Shown here piece by piece: positions 33,377-42,051 of a stretch of DNA of 43,494 nucleotides. The notes below the pieces were generated by a model that was given only the letters and a program-made list of their open reading frames with translations, was not told the origin of the DNA and did not search any database. This DNA comes from Pseudomonadota bacterium (GTDB taxonomy: Bacteria > Pseudomonadota > Alphaproteobacteria > Acetobacterales > Acetobacteraceae), in contig JAFADX010000312.1 in assembly GCA_023424475.1 (NCBI GenBank), positions 1-43,494 on the forward strand, in the 5' to 3' direction. A program made the translations under genes and the position numbers. Each line of letters starts with the position of its first letter. Positions within the stretch are counted from its first letter, which is position 1.

Positions 33377-33741
33377 TGCCCGCGCCCTCCGAGATCCGCC
33401 TCAAGCGCGCCGAACAGGTGCTGGAAATCGCCTGGCCGGACGGCGCACGCTTCCGCCTGCCGGCCGAATACCTGCGCGTCGAAAGCCCCAGCGCGGAAGT
33501 GCAGGGCCACGCGCCGGACCAGAAGGTCATCGTCGCCGGCCGCCGCCACGTCGGCATCATGCGGGTCGAGCCCGTCGGCAACTACGCCGTGCGCATCGTC
33601 TTCGACGACCTCCACGACACCGGGATCTATTCCTGGGACTACCTGCGCGCCCTGGGGCAGGAGCAGGAGGCGCGCTGGGCGACCTACCTCGCGGAGCTCG
33701 GGGCGCGGGGGCTGTCGCGGGATCCGCCGAAGCGGAAGTAG
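33376..33741 (+). CDS. DUF971 family protein
   Basis: A 121-residue DUF971 protein. Conserved pieces are 'VLEIAWPDGARFRLPAEYLR', the 'SPSAEVQGHAPDQK' loop, and 'NYAVRIVFDDLHDTGIYSWD' followed by Tyr-Leu. The fold is that of the N-terminal domain of gamma-butyrobetaine hydroxylase, and members are linked with iron-sulfur cluster assembly in some bacteria; this is family knowledge, not visible here. It is translationally coupled to the Trm112-like gene and ends the forward run that began with the thioredoxin gene. Confidence 0.9.
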   Translation: MPAPSEIRLKRAEQVLEIAWPDGARFRLPAEYLRVESPSAEVQGHAPDQKVIVAGRRHVGIMRVEPVGNYAVRIVFDDLHDTGIYSWDYLRALGQEQEARWATYLAELGARGLSRDPPKRK

Positions 33742-33793
33742 GCGGGGGGAGAAGGGAACTTCTCGCCCTGTTCCCCTTTTGTCGAACTGGCGG

Positions 33794-34506
33794 TCATGGC
33801 TGATAGGCCGGATTGCGCAGGATGCCGTCGCCGCGGCCCGGACGACCGCGGATGGTGCCGTCCCGCCAGTCGCGGCCGCCGGGGGACGGGACGCCCTCTT
33901 CGTTCAGGCTGCGGGCGATTGCGAGCGGACTGCGCCCGGCCACGTACTCCTCGAAGATACGCGCATGATGCGGGCGTGCTCGGGGACGATCTCCCGCAGC
34001 CCGCGCACGACTTCCCCGTCCGCGCCGATGCGCCGGACCACGCGGTAGCCGTAGGACGGCATGCTGATGCTGTGGCCCCCCAGCAGACGTCCGGTGAGGC
34101 CACGGAGCGTCTTTTCGGCGGCGCTGCGGACGACATGGGCATCGATGATGCTGCTGATGTCACTCTCGAGCGGCGGGACCTCGTCACGGCTGAGCGTCGC
34201 AACCTTCACGCGGCAGAAGGCGGCCTCCTTGCGGAACCGGATGCCGAGCTCGGCGTCGCGTGCCAGCCGGTCGGTGTTCTCGACCAGGATGCGATCGAAC
34301 TGGCGGCGGCGCATGGCGTCACGCAACGCCTGGAAGCCAGGACGCCTGTCGTTGGTGCCGGAGAACGCTGCGTCGGTGAACTCGGCGACGACCTCCCAGC
34401 CAGCACGCTCAGCTCGCTGACGGCATACCCGCAGCTGGTCCTCAATCGAGGTCTCGCGCTGGTTGTCGGTCGAATAGCGCGCGTAGATGGCGACGCGGTC
34501 GGTCAT
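33794..34506 (-). pseudogene. Broken serine recombinase (N-terminal catalytic and recombinase domains)
   Basis: The frame from ATG 34506 encodes a large serine recombinase N-terminus: 'RVAIYARYSTDNQRETSIED' (catalytic Ser in Arg-Tyr-Ser), 'RRPGFQALRDAMRRRQFDRI', 'LVENTDRLARDAELG', then 'GRLLGGHSISMPSYGYRVVR'. After 'EHARIMR' (about 33,965) a one-base deletion shifts the frame; the next frame continues 'IFEEYVAGRSPLAIARSLNE' to 'DGILRNPAY' and stops at 33794. The zinc-ribbon and C-terminal regions are missing. It is therefore a dead recombinase with both a frameshift and a 3' truncation. Confidence 0.85.
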
Positions 34507-34526
34507 GTGGAGGAGGCTCCCTTGCG

Positions 34527-34901
34527 GGACGACGGGGACAGGATAGCGGGTCCGAAGCGGGCCTCGAACACCCGTTCGGCATACTCGAGACGGAGTTCTA
34601 TGAGCAGCCCGACCAGCGGCTGCCAGGCGAAGGTCAGCGCCTACGGAGATTCGTGGCCGATCTGGCGACGATCGGTGTCCGTCTCGACGTCGTGCGGACC
34701 CTGATGCTGCGTGGCGAAATCGAAGGCGGGCCGACCGTCAGCCTGGGGACCATCACGCCGGCCAGGGAGGTGCAGATCTATTCCGGCACCAAGGCCGTGA
34801 TCGCGCTGCCAGGCGGGGAGGCGGCGGTGCGCGCCCATCTGCTCGACAACGCCAGCAGCTGGATGGCCGCCATCGGGCAGCTCCTTTCGCGGCTGAGATG
34901 A
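34527..34901 (+). CDS. Unknown protein, probably 5'-truncated
   Basis: A forward frame reading 'GLEHPFGILETEFYEQPDQR', 'LPGEGQRLRRFVADLATIGV', 'RLDVVRTLMLRGEIEGGPTV', 'AREVQIYSGTKAVIALPGGE' to a stop at 34901. It looks like a real protein end, but no ATG/GTG lies before residue 'VADLATIG' (GTG 34653), and the coherent sequence begins well upstream of that. So the 5' end was probably lost when the recombinase remnant was formed next to it. The left boundary given is approximate. I do not recognise the family. Confidence 0.45.
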   Translation, partial: GRRGQDSGSEAGLEHPFGILETEFYEQPDQRLPGEGQRLRRFVADLATIGVRLDVVRTLMLRGEIEGGPTVSLGTITPAREVQIYSGTKAVIALPGGEAAVRAHLLDNASSWMAAIGQLLSRLR

Positions 34902-35036
34902 AACGTGGCGACGCGTTGGCCGGTTGGCGGTGACGCCGAGGCACTGAGCACAGGCCCGTTCACACCTATCTCCGCCTGCACGGAGGAACCACCAACGAAC
35001 CTCATGATGTTACTTGGTTGTCAAGCAGCCATCATC

Positions 35037-35150
35037 TCAACGCTGCCATACCAGCAGCACCCCATCGGCATCGACGATCTCCTTCGGTGCGTCGCCGCGT
35101 GACAGGATCGCCATCTCGCCCGATCGCTTCGCATTTGGCCGGGCCATCAT
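35037..35150 (-). CDS. 37-residue ORF coupled to the siderophore ABC ATPase gene
   Basis: A short frame starting ATG at 35150 and overlapping the ATPase stop by 4 bp (ATGA), with AGGGGG at good spacing upstream inside the ATPase gene. The product 'MMARPNAKRSGEMAILSRGD' then 'APKEIVDADGVLLVWQR' is basic and soluble. Third positions are G/C-rich. I do not recognise it; it is not a clear HemP match. It would be the last gene of the Fur-controlled operon. It could be a small regulator or a translated remnant. Confidence 0.45.
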   Translation of the reverse strand: MMARPNAKRSGEMAILSRGDAPKEIVDADGVLLVWQR

Positions 35151-35962
35151 GATCGCCCCCTGACCTCGTGCGTCGTACCAGACCGGCAGACTCCGTCGAT
35201 CAGCAACATCAATTGATTCTGCGAGCAGCGCTCAACTCTTCCTGCAACACCGTAGACACTGGCCAGCATGGCTGGCGTCACGATCTCTTCCGGTGCCCCA
35301 AGGCCCTGCACCTTGCCATTGCGCATCACAAGCAGGAGATCCGCCCACCGCGCTGCGAGGGTGACATCATGCAAGACAATCAGGATCGTACGCCCCTCCC
35401 GTGCGAGCTTGCGAAGGAATTGCATCACCTCGATCTGCCGGCGCAGATCCAGTGCGCTGGTCGGTTCGTCGAGCAGGAGCAGGGGCGGGTCCCGCATCAA
35501 TGCCTGACCGAGCGCTACCATTTGCCGCTGCCCACCCGACAGTGCCGTCAACGGCCGCATGCCCAGATCGCCGAGTCCGAGCCGGTCGAGCACCTGCGCC
35601 ACGCGATCCAGCATATCCGCGCCCGTATGCGCGTCAGGCAGGGCGCGCCACGCGCCGATCATCACCTCGATCACGCTGAGCCCGGCATCCTGCGGCAATG
35701 CCTGCGGCATGAAGGAGAGATGCCGGGCGCGCTCGCGGACGCTCATGCCGGTCAGTTCCATCCCCCCGAACCGGACGGAGCCTCGCCCCGGAACCAGGCC
35801 GGCAATGACGCGCAGCAGGGTGGACTTGCCCGCGGCGTTCGGACCGACCAGCGCCGTAACCGACCCGCTCGGGATGGGGCCACAGTTCAGGCCGGGCAGC
35901 ACCTGCCGCCGCCCGTATCCCGCCGTCACATTGTGCAGGATCAGGTTGCGTCCGGCGGTCAT
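35147..35962 (-). CDS. Iron-siderophore ABC transporter ATPase (FecE/FhuC type)
   Basis: A 271-residue ATPase that powers import of ferric siderophore through the FecCD-type permease. All motifs are present: Walker A 'VGPNAAGKST' near 39-48, Q-loop 'FMPQALPQ', signature 'LSGGQRQM' near 140, Walker B 'LLLLDEPTSALD' and switch 'IVLHDVTLAARW'. The start at 35962 overlaps the permease stop by 4 bp; longer frames upstream are antisense readings of the permease. The C-terminal 'QNQLMLLIDGVCRSGTTHEV' tail is ordinary for the family. Confidence 0.93.
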   Translation of the reverse strand: MTAGRNLILHNVTAGYGRRQVLPGLNCGPIPSGSVTALVGPNAAGKSTLLRVIAGLVPGRGSVRFGGMELTGMSVRERARHLSFMPQALPQDAGLSVIEVMIGAWRALPDAHTGADMLDRVAQVLDRLGLGDLGMRPLTALSGGQRQMVALGQALMRDPPLLLLDEPTSALDLRRQIEVMQFLRKLAREGRTILIVLHDVTLAARWADLLLVMRNGKVQGLGAPEEIVTPAMLASVYGVAGRVERCSQNQLMLLIDGVCRSGTTHEVRGRS

Positions 35963-37008
35963 GGTAGGCGACGTCCGCCCAGGATCAGCAGCACGAAGAC
36001 GGGCAGGCCGACGAGGGAGGTGACGATGCCGAGAGGCAGCACGGCCCCCGGTACAAGCATCTCGCTGGCGGTGGCGGCGAGCGACATGATCGCCGCCCCG
36101 CACAGCACGCTGCCCGGCAGCAGGAAGCGGTGGTCCTCCCCCAACAGCAGCCGCGCGACATGCGGGGCGACCAGCCCGATGAAGCCGATTACGCCGACCA
36201 TCGCCACGGCCGTCGCCGCGAGGAGGCTCACGCGCAGCAGCGTGGCGAAGCGCAGCGCGCCCGTATCGATGCCGAGTCCGCGTGCGCGTTCCTCGCCGAG
36301 CCGCAGCACCGTCATCCGCCACGCTGCACGCCAGGAGAAGGGCAGCGTCAGCGCAAGTGCGCCCGCCAGGAGCGCCGCGCCCTGCCAGTCGGCGCGGCCG
36401 AGGCTCCCCAGCGTCCAGAAGACGAGCTGCTGCAGCGCATCCTGGCTGGCCACGAATTGGATGAGCGCCACCAAAGCGTTGAAGGTGAAGACCAGTGCGA
36501 TCCCGAGCAGCACCAGCGTCTCCACGCCCGCGCCGCGCCAGCGGATCATCAGCTGCAGCAGCGCGACCGAGGCGAAGGCGAAGACGAAGGCATTGCCCGG
36601 GACGGCCCAACGCGCCGGCAGTCCGGGGATCGTGAGGCCAAGTACAATGGCGAGGGCCGCGCCGCACGCCGCCGCGGACGAGATGCCGAGGGTGAACGGG
36701 CTCCCCAGTGGGTTGTTCAGGATGGTCTGCATCTCCGCTCCTGCCGCGGCGAGCGCCATGCCAACCAGCGCCGCCATAACCGAGGGGGGAAGCCTCGCTT
36801 CCCAGACGACGATCGTGGCGAGCGGGGTCGCGCTGCCAGGTGCGAAGAGGGCCGTCATCGCCTCGCCCATGGACAGGCTGGACGGCCCGACCGCGATATC
36901 GAGCAGGAAGGCGCCCGCCGCCGCCAGCCCCAGCAGCCCCAGCAGCACGCGGCGGCGGCGAAGGCTGGCGCTGTAGGCGGAAAGCGCGCCCGCCGTGGCG
37001 CTGCTCAT
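35959..37008 (-). CDS. Iron-siderophore ABC transporter permease (FecCD family)
   Basis: A 349-residue inner-membrane permease. It has about nine to ten hydrophobic segments and the FecCD landmarks: 'RLPPSVMAALVGMALAAAGA', 'MQTILNNPLGSPFTLGISSA', and 'GVIGFIGLVAPHVARLLLGE' (ATPase contact). A single permease implies a homodimer unless a second gene lies elsewhere. The ATG at 37008 overlaps the binding-protein stop by 4 bp. The frame is intact and its length is normal. Confidence 0.93.
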   Translation of the reverse strand: MSSATAGALSAYSASLRRRRVLLGLLGLAAAGAFLLDIAVGPSSLSMGEAMTALFAPGSATPLATIVVWEARLPPSVMAALVGMALAAAGAEMQTILNNPLGSPFTLGISSAAACGAALAIVLGLTIPGLPARWAVPGNAFVFAFASVALLQLMIRWRGAGVETLVLLGIALVFTFNALVALIQFVASQDALQQLVFWTLGSLGRADWQGAALLAGALALTLPFSWRAAWRMTVLRLGEERARGLGIDTGALRFATLLRVSLLAATAVAMVGVIGFIGLVAPHVARLLLGEDHRFLLPGSVLCGAAIMSLAATASEMLVPGAVLPLGIVTSLVGLPVFVLLILGGRRLP

Positions 37009-38120
37009 GCGCCAGCCTCGAGATCGGCCCAATAGGTGCCTTCCATCGGCAGGGCGAGGAACCGCGCGTTGAGCTCGGCGAGCGAGGCGGCCGGATCGAT
37101 CCCCCGCATCGGCTCAGGATGCAGCCAGCGCGCCAGCACCTCGACCGCGAGGAAGTGCGCCGGCGTGTCGTTGAAGCCGTGCCAGAGCGCATGGGCGCGG
37201 CCCTCCCGCACAGCGGCGAGGCGCTCCAGGCCTTGCGAGCGGACCACCCGCGCGAGGCTCTCCCGCGCTTCGGCCTCGGTCGCGCCGGCGCCCATGGTCA
37301 CACCGCCGCGCGCCCCGCCGAAGGGCCCGCCCGTTGCCGCATACACGAAGGGGTTGGCGGACAGGACGTATTCCAGGCTGAGCTGACCCATCGGCCCCGG
37401 CAGAACGCCGGTGGCGATGTTGCGGCCGCCTGCCGCCTCGATCATGGCGTTGAAGCTGCCGGTCCCGGCGGAGAAGCAGCAGGCGGTCCCGCCGGCATGG
37501 GCCTGCACGAGAACGGGCGGCCTGGCGGCCTGCCCTGCAAGGCGTGCGGCAACGGCGTCCATCTTGCTCGCGTAGAAGGCGTTGAACGCCGCAGCCTGCG
37601 CATCCCGTCCGATCAGCGCGCCGAGGATGGCGATGCTGCGCTTGGAGTCGCCGAGTGGATTGGCGAAGAAATCGATCACGGCCGAGGGGATGCCCACGGC
37701 CTGCAACCGCCGCGCCATCCCCGCCTCCGCCCCGCCGACGCCGCCGGAAACGGTGTAGCGGCTGAGCAGCACGAGGTCGGGCCGCAGGGACAGGATGCGC
37801 TCGAAGGACGCGGTGTCGGTCGGGCCGCGGCCGATTACCGGGATATCGTCGACCTGCGGATGACGCGCGCGAAGCTGCGCATACTCAGCAGCCAGGCCCT
37901 GCCGCAGATCGCCGGCCCAGCCGACGATCAGGCCCAGCGGGTCTGGCGTTAGGAGCGCGAGCACCGAAAGATGCCGCCCTTGCGTCAACACGATGCGCTG
38001 CGCGGGGCGCCGCAGCCGTACCGTGCGGCCCGTGACGTCCGTGATGGTGATCGCCTCCTCCGCCCGTGCCAGCGACGGGGCGGCGAGGGGCGCCGCCAGA
38101 AGAGCGCGCCGCCTCACCAT
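37005..38120 (-). CDS. Periplasmic iron-siderophore binding protein
   Basis: A 371-residue solute-binding protein that passes ferric siderophore to the permease. It begins with an export signal containing consecutive Arg ('MVRRRALLAAPLAAPSLARA', cleavage likely after Ala20), so Tat export is possible. The mature part has the class III binding-protein start 'ITITDVTGRTVRLRRPAQRI', 'SFERILSLRPDLVLLSRY', and the C-terminal 'HALWHGFNDTPAHFLAVEVL'. It lies 7 bp inside the flavoprotein gene's end and is coupled to the permease gene. Confidence 0.9.
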   Translation of the reverse strand: MVRRRALLAAPLAAPSLARAEEAITITDVTGRTVRLRRPAQRIVLTQGRHLSVLALLTPDPLGLIVGWAGDLRQGLAAEYAQLRARHPQVDDIPVIGRGPTDTASFERILSLRPDLVLLSRYTVSGGVGGAEAGMARRLQAVGIPSAVIDFFANPLGDSKRSIAILGALIGRDAQAAAFNAFYASKMDAVAARLAGQAARPPVLVQAHAGGTACCFSAGTGSFNAMIEAAGGRNIATGVLPGPMGQLSLEYVLSANPFVYAATGGPFGGARGGVTMGAGATEAEARESLARVVRSQGLERLAAVREGRAHALWHGFNDTPAHFLAVEVLARWLHPEPMRGIDPAASLAELNARFLALPMEGTYWADLEAGA

Positions 38121-38953
38121 CCCGGCGTCTCCCTCGCCGTGGCGTGATAGTCAGCGTCGCGGTCGTTGTCGTGGCGGTCGTGGTAGTCGGTCTCCGTCAT
38201 GCCGCGCTTCCAGTAGCCGATGGCGAGATGCTGGCGACGATCGAGCCCGCGCTTTTCCCGCACATAGGCGCGCAGCCAGCGCGTCGGGGCCGATTCGGCC
38301 CCGATCCAGGCGAAGACCCTGTCCTCGGGCCATGGAAGGGATTCCACGGCCTCGACCAGGGGGCTCGGCCCGCCGCGTGAGATGAGCCAGGTGACGGCAA
38401 GCCCCGGCGGATGGACCAGCGGCTGCCGCTCGGCCTCGTCCGGGATCTCGATGAAGGCATGCCCCCGCGCATCGCCCGGCAGCGTCTCCAGCATACTGCC
38501 GATGGCGGGAAGGGCAGTCTGATCCCCCGCGATCAGATAGGAGTCCGACGGCCGCAGCGTCAGGCCGCCCGGCCCCGCGAGGCCGAGCGGATCGCCGGGT
38601 TTCGCCCGGCGCGCCCATTCGGAGGCAATGCCGTGGCCATGCAGCACGAAGTCGATGTGCATTTCGCCCGCCGCGCGGTCAATGCGCCGGTTGGTATAGG
38701 TGCGGATCACCGGCGGCACCGCACCCGACGCATAGGCGGGACGGCCATCCTCCCCTTTCATCGGCAGGCCGAGCGGCGTGTCGGCATCGGGCGGCAGAAG
38801 CAGCTTGACGTTCACGCCGTCGCTGATGCCCTCCATCTCCGGCCCGCCGACCACCACGCGGCGCATGCCGGGTGTCAGCCGTTCCGTGCGCACCACCTGC
38901 AGCAGGCGAAAATTGCGGTAGCGGCGCGTCCAGGGCGCCGGAGCGTCGGTCAT
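38114..38953 (-). CDS. Siderophore-interacting protein (ViuB/FAD-linked ferric reductase family)
   Basis: A 279-residue cytoplasmic flavoprotein that reduces ferric siderophore to release iron. Motifs: FAD-binding 'IRTYTNRRID' near residues 83-92, 'DFVLHGHGIASEWARRAKPG' then 'GLAGPGG', NAD(P)H-side 'YLIAGDQTALPAIGSMLETL', and C-terminal 'FAWIGAESAPTRWLRAYVRE'. The end after 'YWKRGMTETDYHD' is an unusual His/Asp/Arg-rich tail that might bind metal. The ATG at 38953 has GGAGG 6 nt upstream. It lies 17 bp after the esterase gene. Confidence 0.92.
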   Translation of the reverse strand: MTDAPAPWTRRYRNFRLLQVVRTERLTPGMRRVVVGGPEMEGISDGVNVKLLLPPDADTPLGLPMKGEDGRPAYASGAVPPVIRTYTNRRIDRAAGEMHIDFVLHGHGIASEWARRAKPGDPLGLAGPGGLTLRPSDSYLIAGDQTALPAIGSMLETLPGDARGHAFIEIPDEAERQPLVHPPGLAVTWLISRGGPSPLVEAVESLPWPEDRVFAWIGAESAPTRWLRAYVREKRGLDRRQHLAIGYWKRGMTETDYHDRHDNDRDADYHATARETPGW

Positions 38954-38969
38954 GCTGGCCTCCATCGGC

Positions 38970-39839
38970 TCAGGGCGCCATCGCGAAGCGCAGCGCAAGC
39001 CCGATCGCCGCATGAACGATCGAGCCGTGATTCTCTTCGGGGAACAGGTGGAATTCCGCGCCCGGCAGGCGCGCGGCGAAGTCCCGTGCGCGCGTCACCA
39101 TCAGGTGGGCGCGGCGGCGTGCGGCGTCGGGCATTTCGCCGGGGCGCTCGGGCGGTTCTTCCTGCCCGCCGACCGCGATGACGACGCGCGGCCGTGCCGA
39201 CGGGAGCCCGGCAGCCAGCACGTCCAGCCTCCGGAGCATGCTCGCGTCGTCCCACCAGAGTGACGGGCTCAGCGCGATGGTGCGCGCGAACGCAGCAGGT
39301 CTCGCGAAAAGGCAGGTCAGGGCGAAGAGCCCGCCGAAGGAATGGCCGAGCAGCGCCTGCCGTGCCGAGTCGACCGGCGCGAGCCCCGCGACGAGCGGCT
39401 TCACCTGCGTCTCGATCACCTCGAGGAAGGCTGCGGCGCCGCCCGTGGGCGGCCAGGGCAACCCGTCCTGCCGCGCGGGCAAGGTGGCCGGTGCCGCGGG
39501 CGGCGTGTAGTCCAGCGTGCGCCGGCAATGATCGAAGGGGCCGTCGATCGGATAGCCGATCCCCACGACGATGCCCGGCTCGACGCCGGTCGCGTCGGCG
39601 CGGCGCGTCTGCAGCCGCATGGCTTCTACCAGGCTGGCAAACGCCGCGTTCCCGTCGAGATGGTACAGAACCGGGAAGCCCCCGGCGGGCGGCGGGTCGG
39701 GCGGCACCGCCACCATGATGCGGTAGTCGCCGGCGATGTCGAAGCGGCGGGTGAAGGGAACCTCGACGGGTGCCGCCGGCGGCTCCGCCCGTGTCACGCC
39801 CATCGCGGCGAGGCCGTCGAGCATGGTTCTGCGCCGCAC
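38970..39839 (-). CDS. Siderophore/enterochelin esterase-like hydrolase (esterase D family)
   Basis: A 289-residue alpha/beta hydrolase of the Fes/IroE-like esterase D family. The nucleophile elbow is 'LLGHSFGGLFAL', the catalytic His is in 'FPEENHGSIVHAA', and the family phrases 'FPVLYHLDGNAAF' and 'GIGYPIDGPFDHCRRTLDY' precede it. It would cleave the ferric siderophore or trim it in the periplasm. The GTG start at 39839 gives an Arg-rich, hydrophobic leader ('VRRRTMLDGLAAMGVTRAEP') resembling a short Tat signal; ATG at 39824 would be cytoplasmic. It lies 4 bp after the receptor gene. Confidence 0.85.
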   Translation of the reverse strand: MRRRTMLDGLAAMGVTRAEPPAAPVEVPFTRRFDIAGDYRIMVAVPPDPPPAGGFPVLYHLDGNAAFASLVEAMRLQTRRADATGVEPGIVVGIGYPIDGPFDHCRRTLDYTPPAAPATLPARQDGLPWPPTGGAAAFLEVIETQVKPLVAGLAPVDSARQALLGHSFGGLFALTCLFARPAAFARTIALSPSLWWDDASMLRRLDVLAAGLPSARPRVVIAVGGQEEPPERPGEMPDAARRRAHLMVTRARDFAARLPGAEFHLFPEENHGSIVHAAIGLALRFAMAP

Positions 39840-39843
39840 CGCA

Positions 39844-42051
39844 TCACCAGCGATAGCGCAGACCGGCCAGGAAGGTACGACGGAGCCCCCAATAGCAGGC
39901 GGTCGTGGCCGAGCAGCCGGCGACATATTCCTTGTCGGCGATGTTGGTGACGTTGAGGGTGGCCTGCATGCCGCGCAGATCCGTGCTGATCTGACCGAGA
40001 TCGTAACGCAACATGGCGTCGAACAGCGCATAGCCCGGCACGGACAGCGTGTTCGCCGCATCACCGTAGGTCGGGCCGATGTAGCGCACGCCGCCGCCGA
40101 CGGTCAGGCCGGCGAGGGAATCGCCCTCCTGGAAGGTGTAGTCTGCCCAGGCATTCGCCAAGTGGTTTGGCGTGCCGGCGGGGCGATTGCCGATCAGGCC
40201 GGAATTCGACCGGGTGATCTCGGCTTCAAGATAGGTGTAGGAAGCGATCAGGTTCAGCCCTGGAACAGGGCTGAACCGGCCCTCGAGCTCGATGCCGCGC
40301 GATTCCACCTCGCCCTGCTGGACACTGTAGTTGGTGTAGACGGGGTCCGCGGTCAGCGTGTTGGTCTGGGTGATCTGGAAGCCCGAGAGCGTCACGAGCA
40401 TGTCGCGGCTCGGGCTCTGGTAGCGGGCGCCGACTTCGTACTGCGCGGCTTCGGACGGCGAGAAGCCGGCGCCGCCGCGCTGCGGGGCGAAGGTGCCGTT
40501 CACCGGCTCGAAGGAGGTCGAATAGCTGGCATAGGGCGCGATGCCCCAGGGCGTCTCGTAGACCACGCCGACCCGCCACGAGAAGTTGTCGGCGCTGATG
40601 GAGGAGCTCGTGCGCGTCAGGTTCTGCGTCGTGTCCTGGTCCAGCCAGTCCTGGCGGATGCCGAGCAGCAGGTGCAGCCCTTCCCAGCTGATCTGGTCCT
40701 GCAGGAAGATGCCGAACTGGTTGTAGATCTGGTCGGTGTTCTGCGTGACCGCCGGCCGCACGACATGCTGGTTGTAGACGGGCGCGAAGACGTTGAGTGG
40801 CGGCGCCGCACCGCCAAAGCCGATCTCGGCATGGGAATCCGCGCCCTGATAGTCGGCGCCGGCGAGCACGACGTGGCGGATCGGCCCGGTGCTGAACCGC
40901 GCCACGATGGAGGCGTCGGCGTTGTAGCCATCGACGTTCTCGCGTGACGCCGTCGCCGATCGCGTCATGATGCCGGTGCGATTCAGCAACGCGATCGCCG
41001 CCGCACTCGGATTGCGCGTCACCGCCAGGAAGTCGGTGTTCAGGCGCATGTAGCGGAAGTTCTGCCGCACCGACCAGACATCGTCGAAGGCATGCTCGAA
41101 ATGCCAGCCGGCGAAGGTCTGGGTACGGGTGAAGCGATCGAAGCTCGGCTCGCCGATGTTGAAGTCCGCTGTGCCGACGGTGCTTCGCACGGCTCCGGTC
41201 AGCAGCTCGGGGCTCAGCGTATTGTTGTAGTAGCCGGCGTCCGGCTGGTTCATGTAGCTGGCGTAAAGGGTGAGGTTCGTACGCTCCGTTGGGCGCCAGG
41301 CTACGGACGGCGCGATGCTTCCCGAGTATTCGGTGACATCGTCCCATTGCGAGCCGGAGGCGCGGCCGATGCCGGTCACCCGGTAGGTGAATTCGCCTGC
41401 CGGGTCGATCCGGCCACCGATATCGAAGCCGCCTTGCACACGGCCATAGCTGCCGCCTTCGAGAAAGACCTCGTTGGTCGGGTTCAGCACGGGCCAGCGG
41501 CTGATCTGGTTCACGACGCCGCCCGGGTTCACCTGGCCGAAGAGAACCGCGGAGGGGCCGCGCAGCACCTCCACGCGGTCGAGCAGCCAGGGATCGATCG
41601 TCGGGATGGCGTAGGCGATGCCGCGCTGCAGCCGCATGCCATCGAGAAAGGAGACGTAGTTCGCCTCGTTGCCGTAGCCGCCGAAGCCGCGGATCACGAT
41701 GGTGTCGTAGCGGCCCGGGCGTGGCTCGGCGACAACGCCGGCGACGTAGCGCAAGGCTTGGTTCACCGATTGCACGTTCTGCGCATCCATCTGTGTGCGC
41801 GGAATGACCGTGATCGATTGTGGCGTCTCGATGATCGGGGTTTCTGTGCCCGTAGCCGTCCTGGCTTCGGTCACTACGGCAGTGCCAGTCCCCTGCACGC
41901 TGATCTGAGGCAGGACAGCTGAGACCGCATCTGTGCCAGATGATGCCTCTTGTCCTTGGACTGAGTTAGGCATCCCGGCCATCAGTCCGACGCCGAGGGC
42001 GATACCCGCGCCTACCGCTGAATTCGCGCGCTTTCTCGAAAGTGAACGCAT
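39844..42051 (-). CDS. TonB-dependent siderophore receptor
   Basis: A 735-residue outer-membrane receptor of the FhuA/FoxA-type family. A signal peptide of about 34 residues ends near 'SVQGQ'. The plug has 'TPQSITVIPRTQMDAQNVQS', 'RYDTIVIRGFGGYGNEANYV', and 'VEVLRGPSAVLFGQVNPGGV'. The barrel strands follow, and the protein ends 'RRTFLAGLRYRW' with a terminal aromatic residue for barrel insertion. A short stretch before the plug ('TDAVSAVLPQISVQG') may be the TonB box. It is the first gene of the iron operon and follows a Fur-box promoter. The siderophore is probably of hydroxamate or related type, but this cannot be told from sequence. Confidence 0.94.
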   Translation of the reverse strand: MRSLSRKRANSAVGAGIALGVGLMAGMPNSVQGQEASSGTDAVSAVLPQISVQGTGTAVVTEARTATGTETPIIETPQSITVIPRTQMDAQNVQSVNQALRYVAGVVAEPRPGRYDTIVIRGFGGYGNEANYVSFLDGMRLQRGIAYAIPTIDPWLLDRVEVLRGPSAVLFGQVNPGGVVNQISRWPVLNPTNEVFLEGGSYGRVQGGFDIGGRIDPAGEFTYRVTGIGRASGSQWDDVTEYSGSIAPSVAWRPTERTNLTLYASYMNQPDAGYYNNTLSPELLTGAVRSTVGTADFNIGEPSFDRFTRTQTFAGWHFEHAFDDVWSVRQNFRYMRLNTDFLAVTRNPSAAAIALLNRTGIMTRSATASRENVDGYNADASIVARFSTGPIRHVVLAGADYQGADSHAEIGFGGAAPPLNVFAPVYNQHVVRPAVTQNTDQIYNQFGIFLQDQISWEGLHLLLGIRQDWLDQDTTQNLTRTSSSISADNFSWRVGVVYETPWGIAPYASYSTSFEPVNGTFAPQRGGAGFSPSEAAQYEVGARYQSPSRDMLVTLSGFQITQTNTLTADPVYTNYSVQQGEVESRGIELEGRFSPVPGLNLIASYTYLEAEITRSNSGLIGNRPAGTPNHLANAWADYTFQEGDSLAGLTVGGGVRYIGPTYGDAANTLSVPGYALFDAMLRYDLGQISTDLRGMQATLNVTNIADKEYVAGCSATTACYWGLRRTFLAGLRYRW

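Noticed and set aside
40226..41347. 373-codon minus-strand frame inside the receptor gene
   Set aside because: It is an alternative frame of the TonB-dependent receptor, which has clear plug and barrel motifs.
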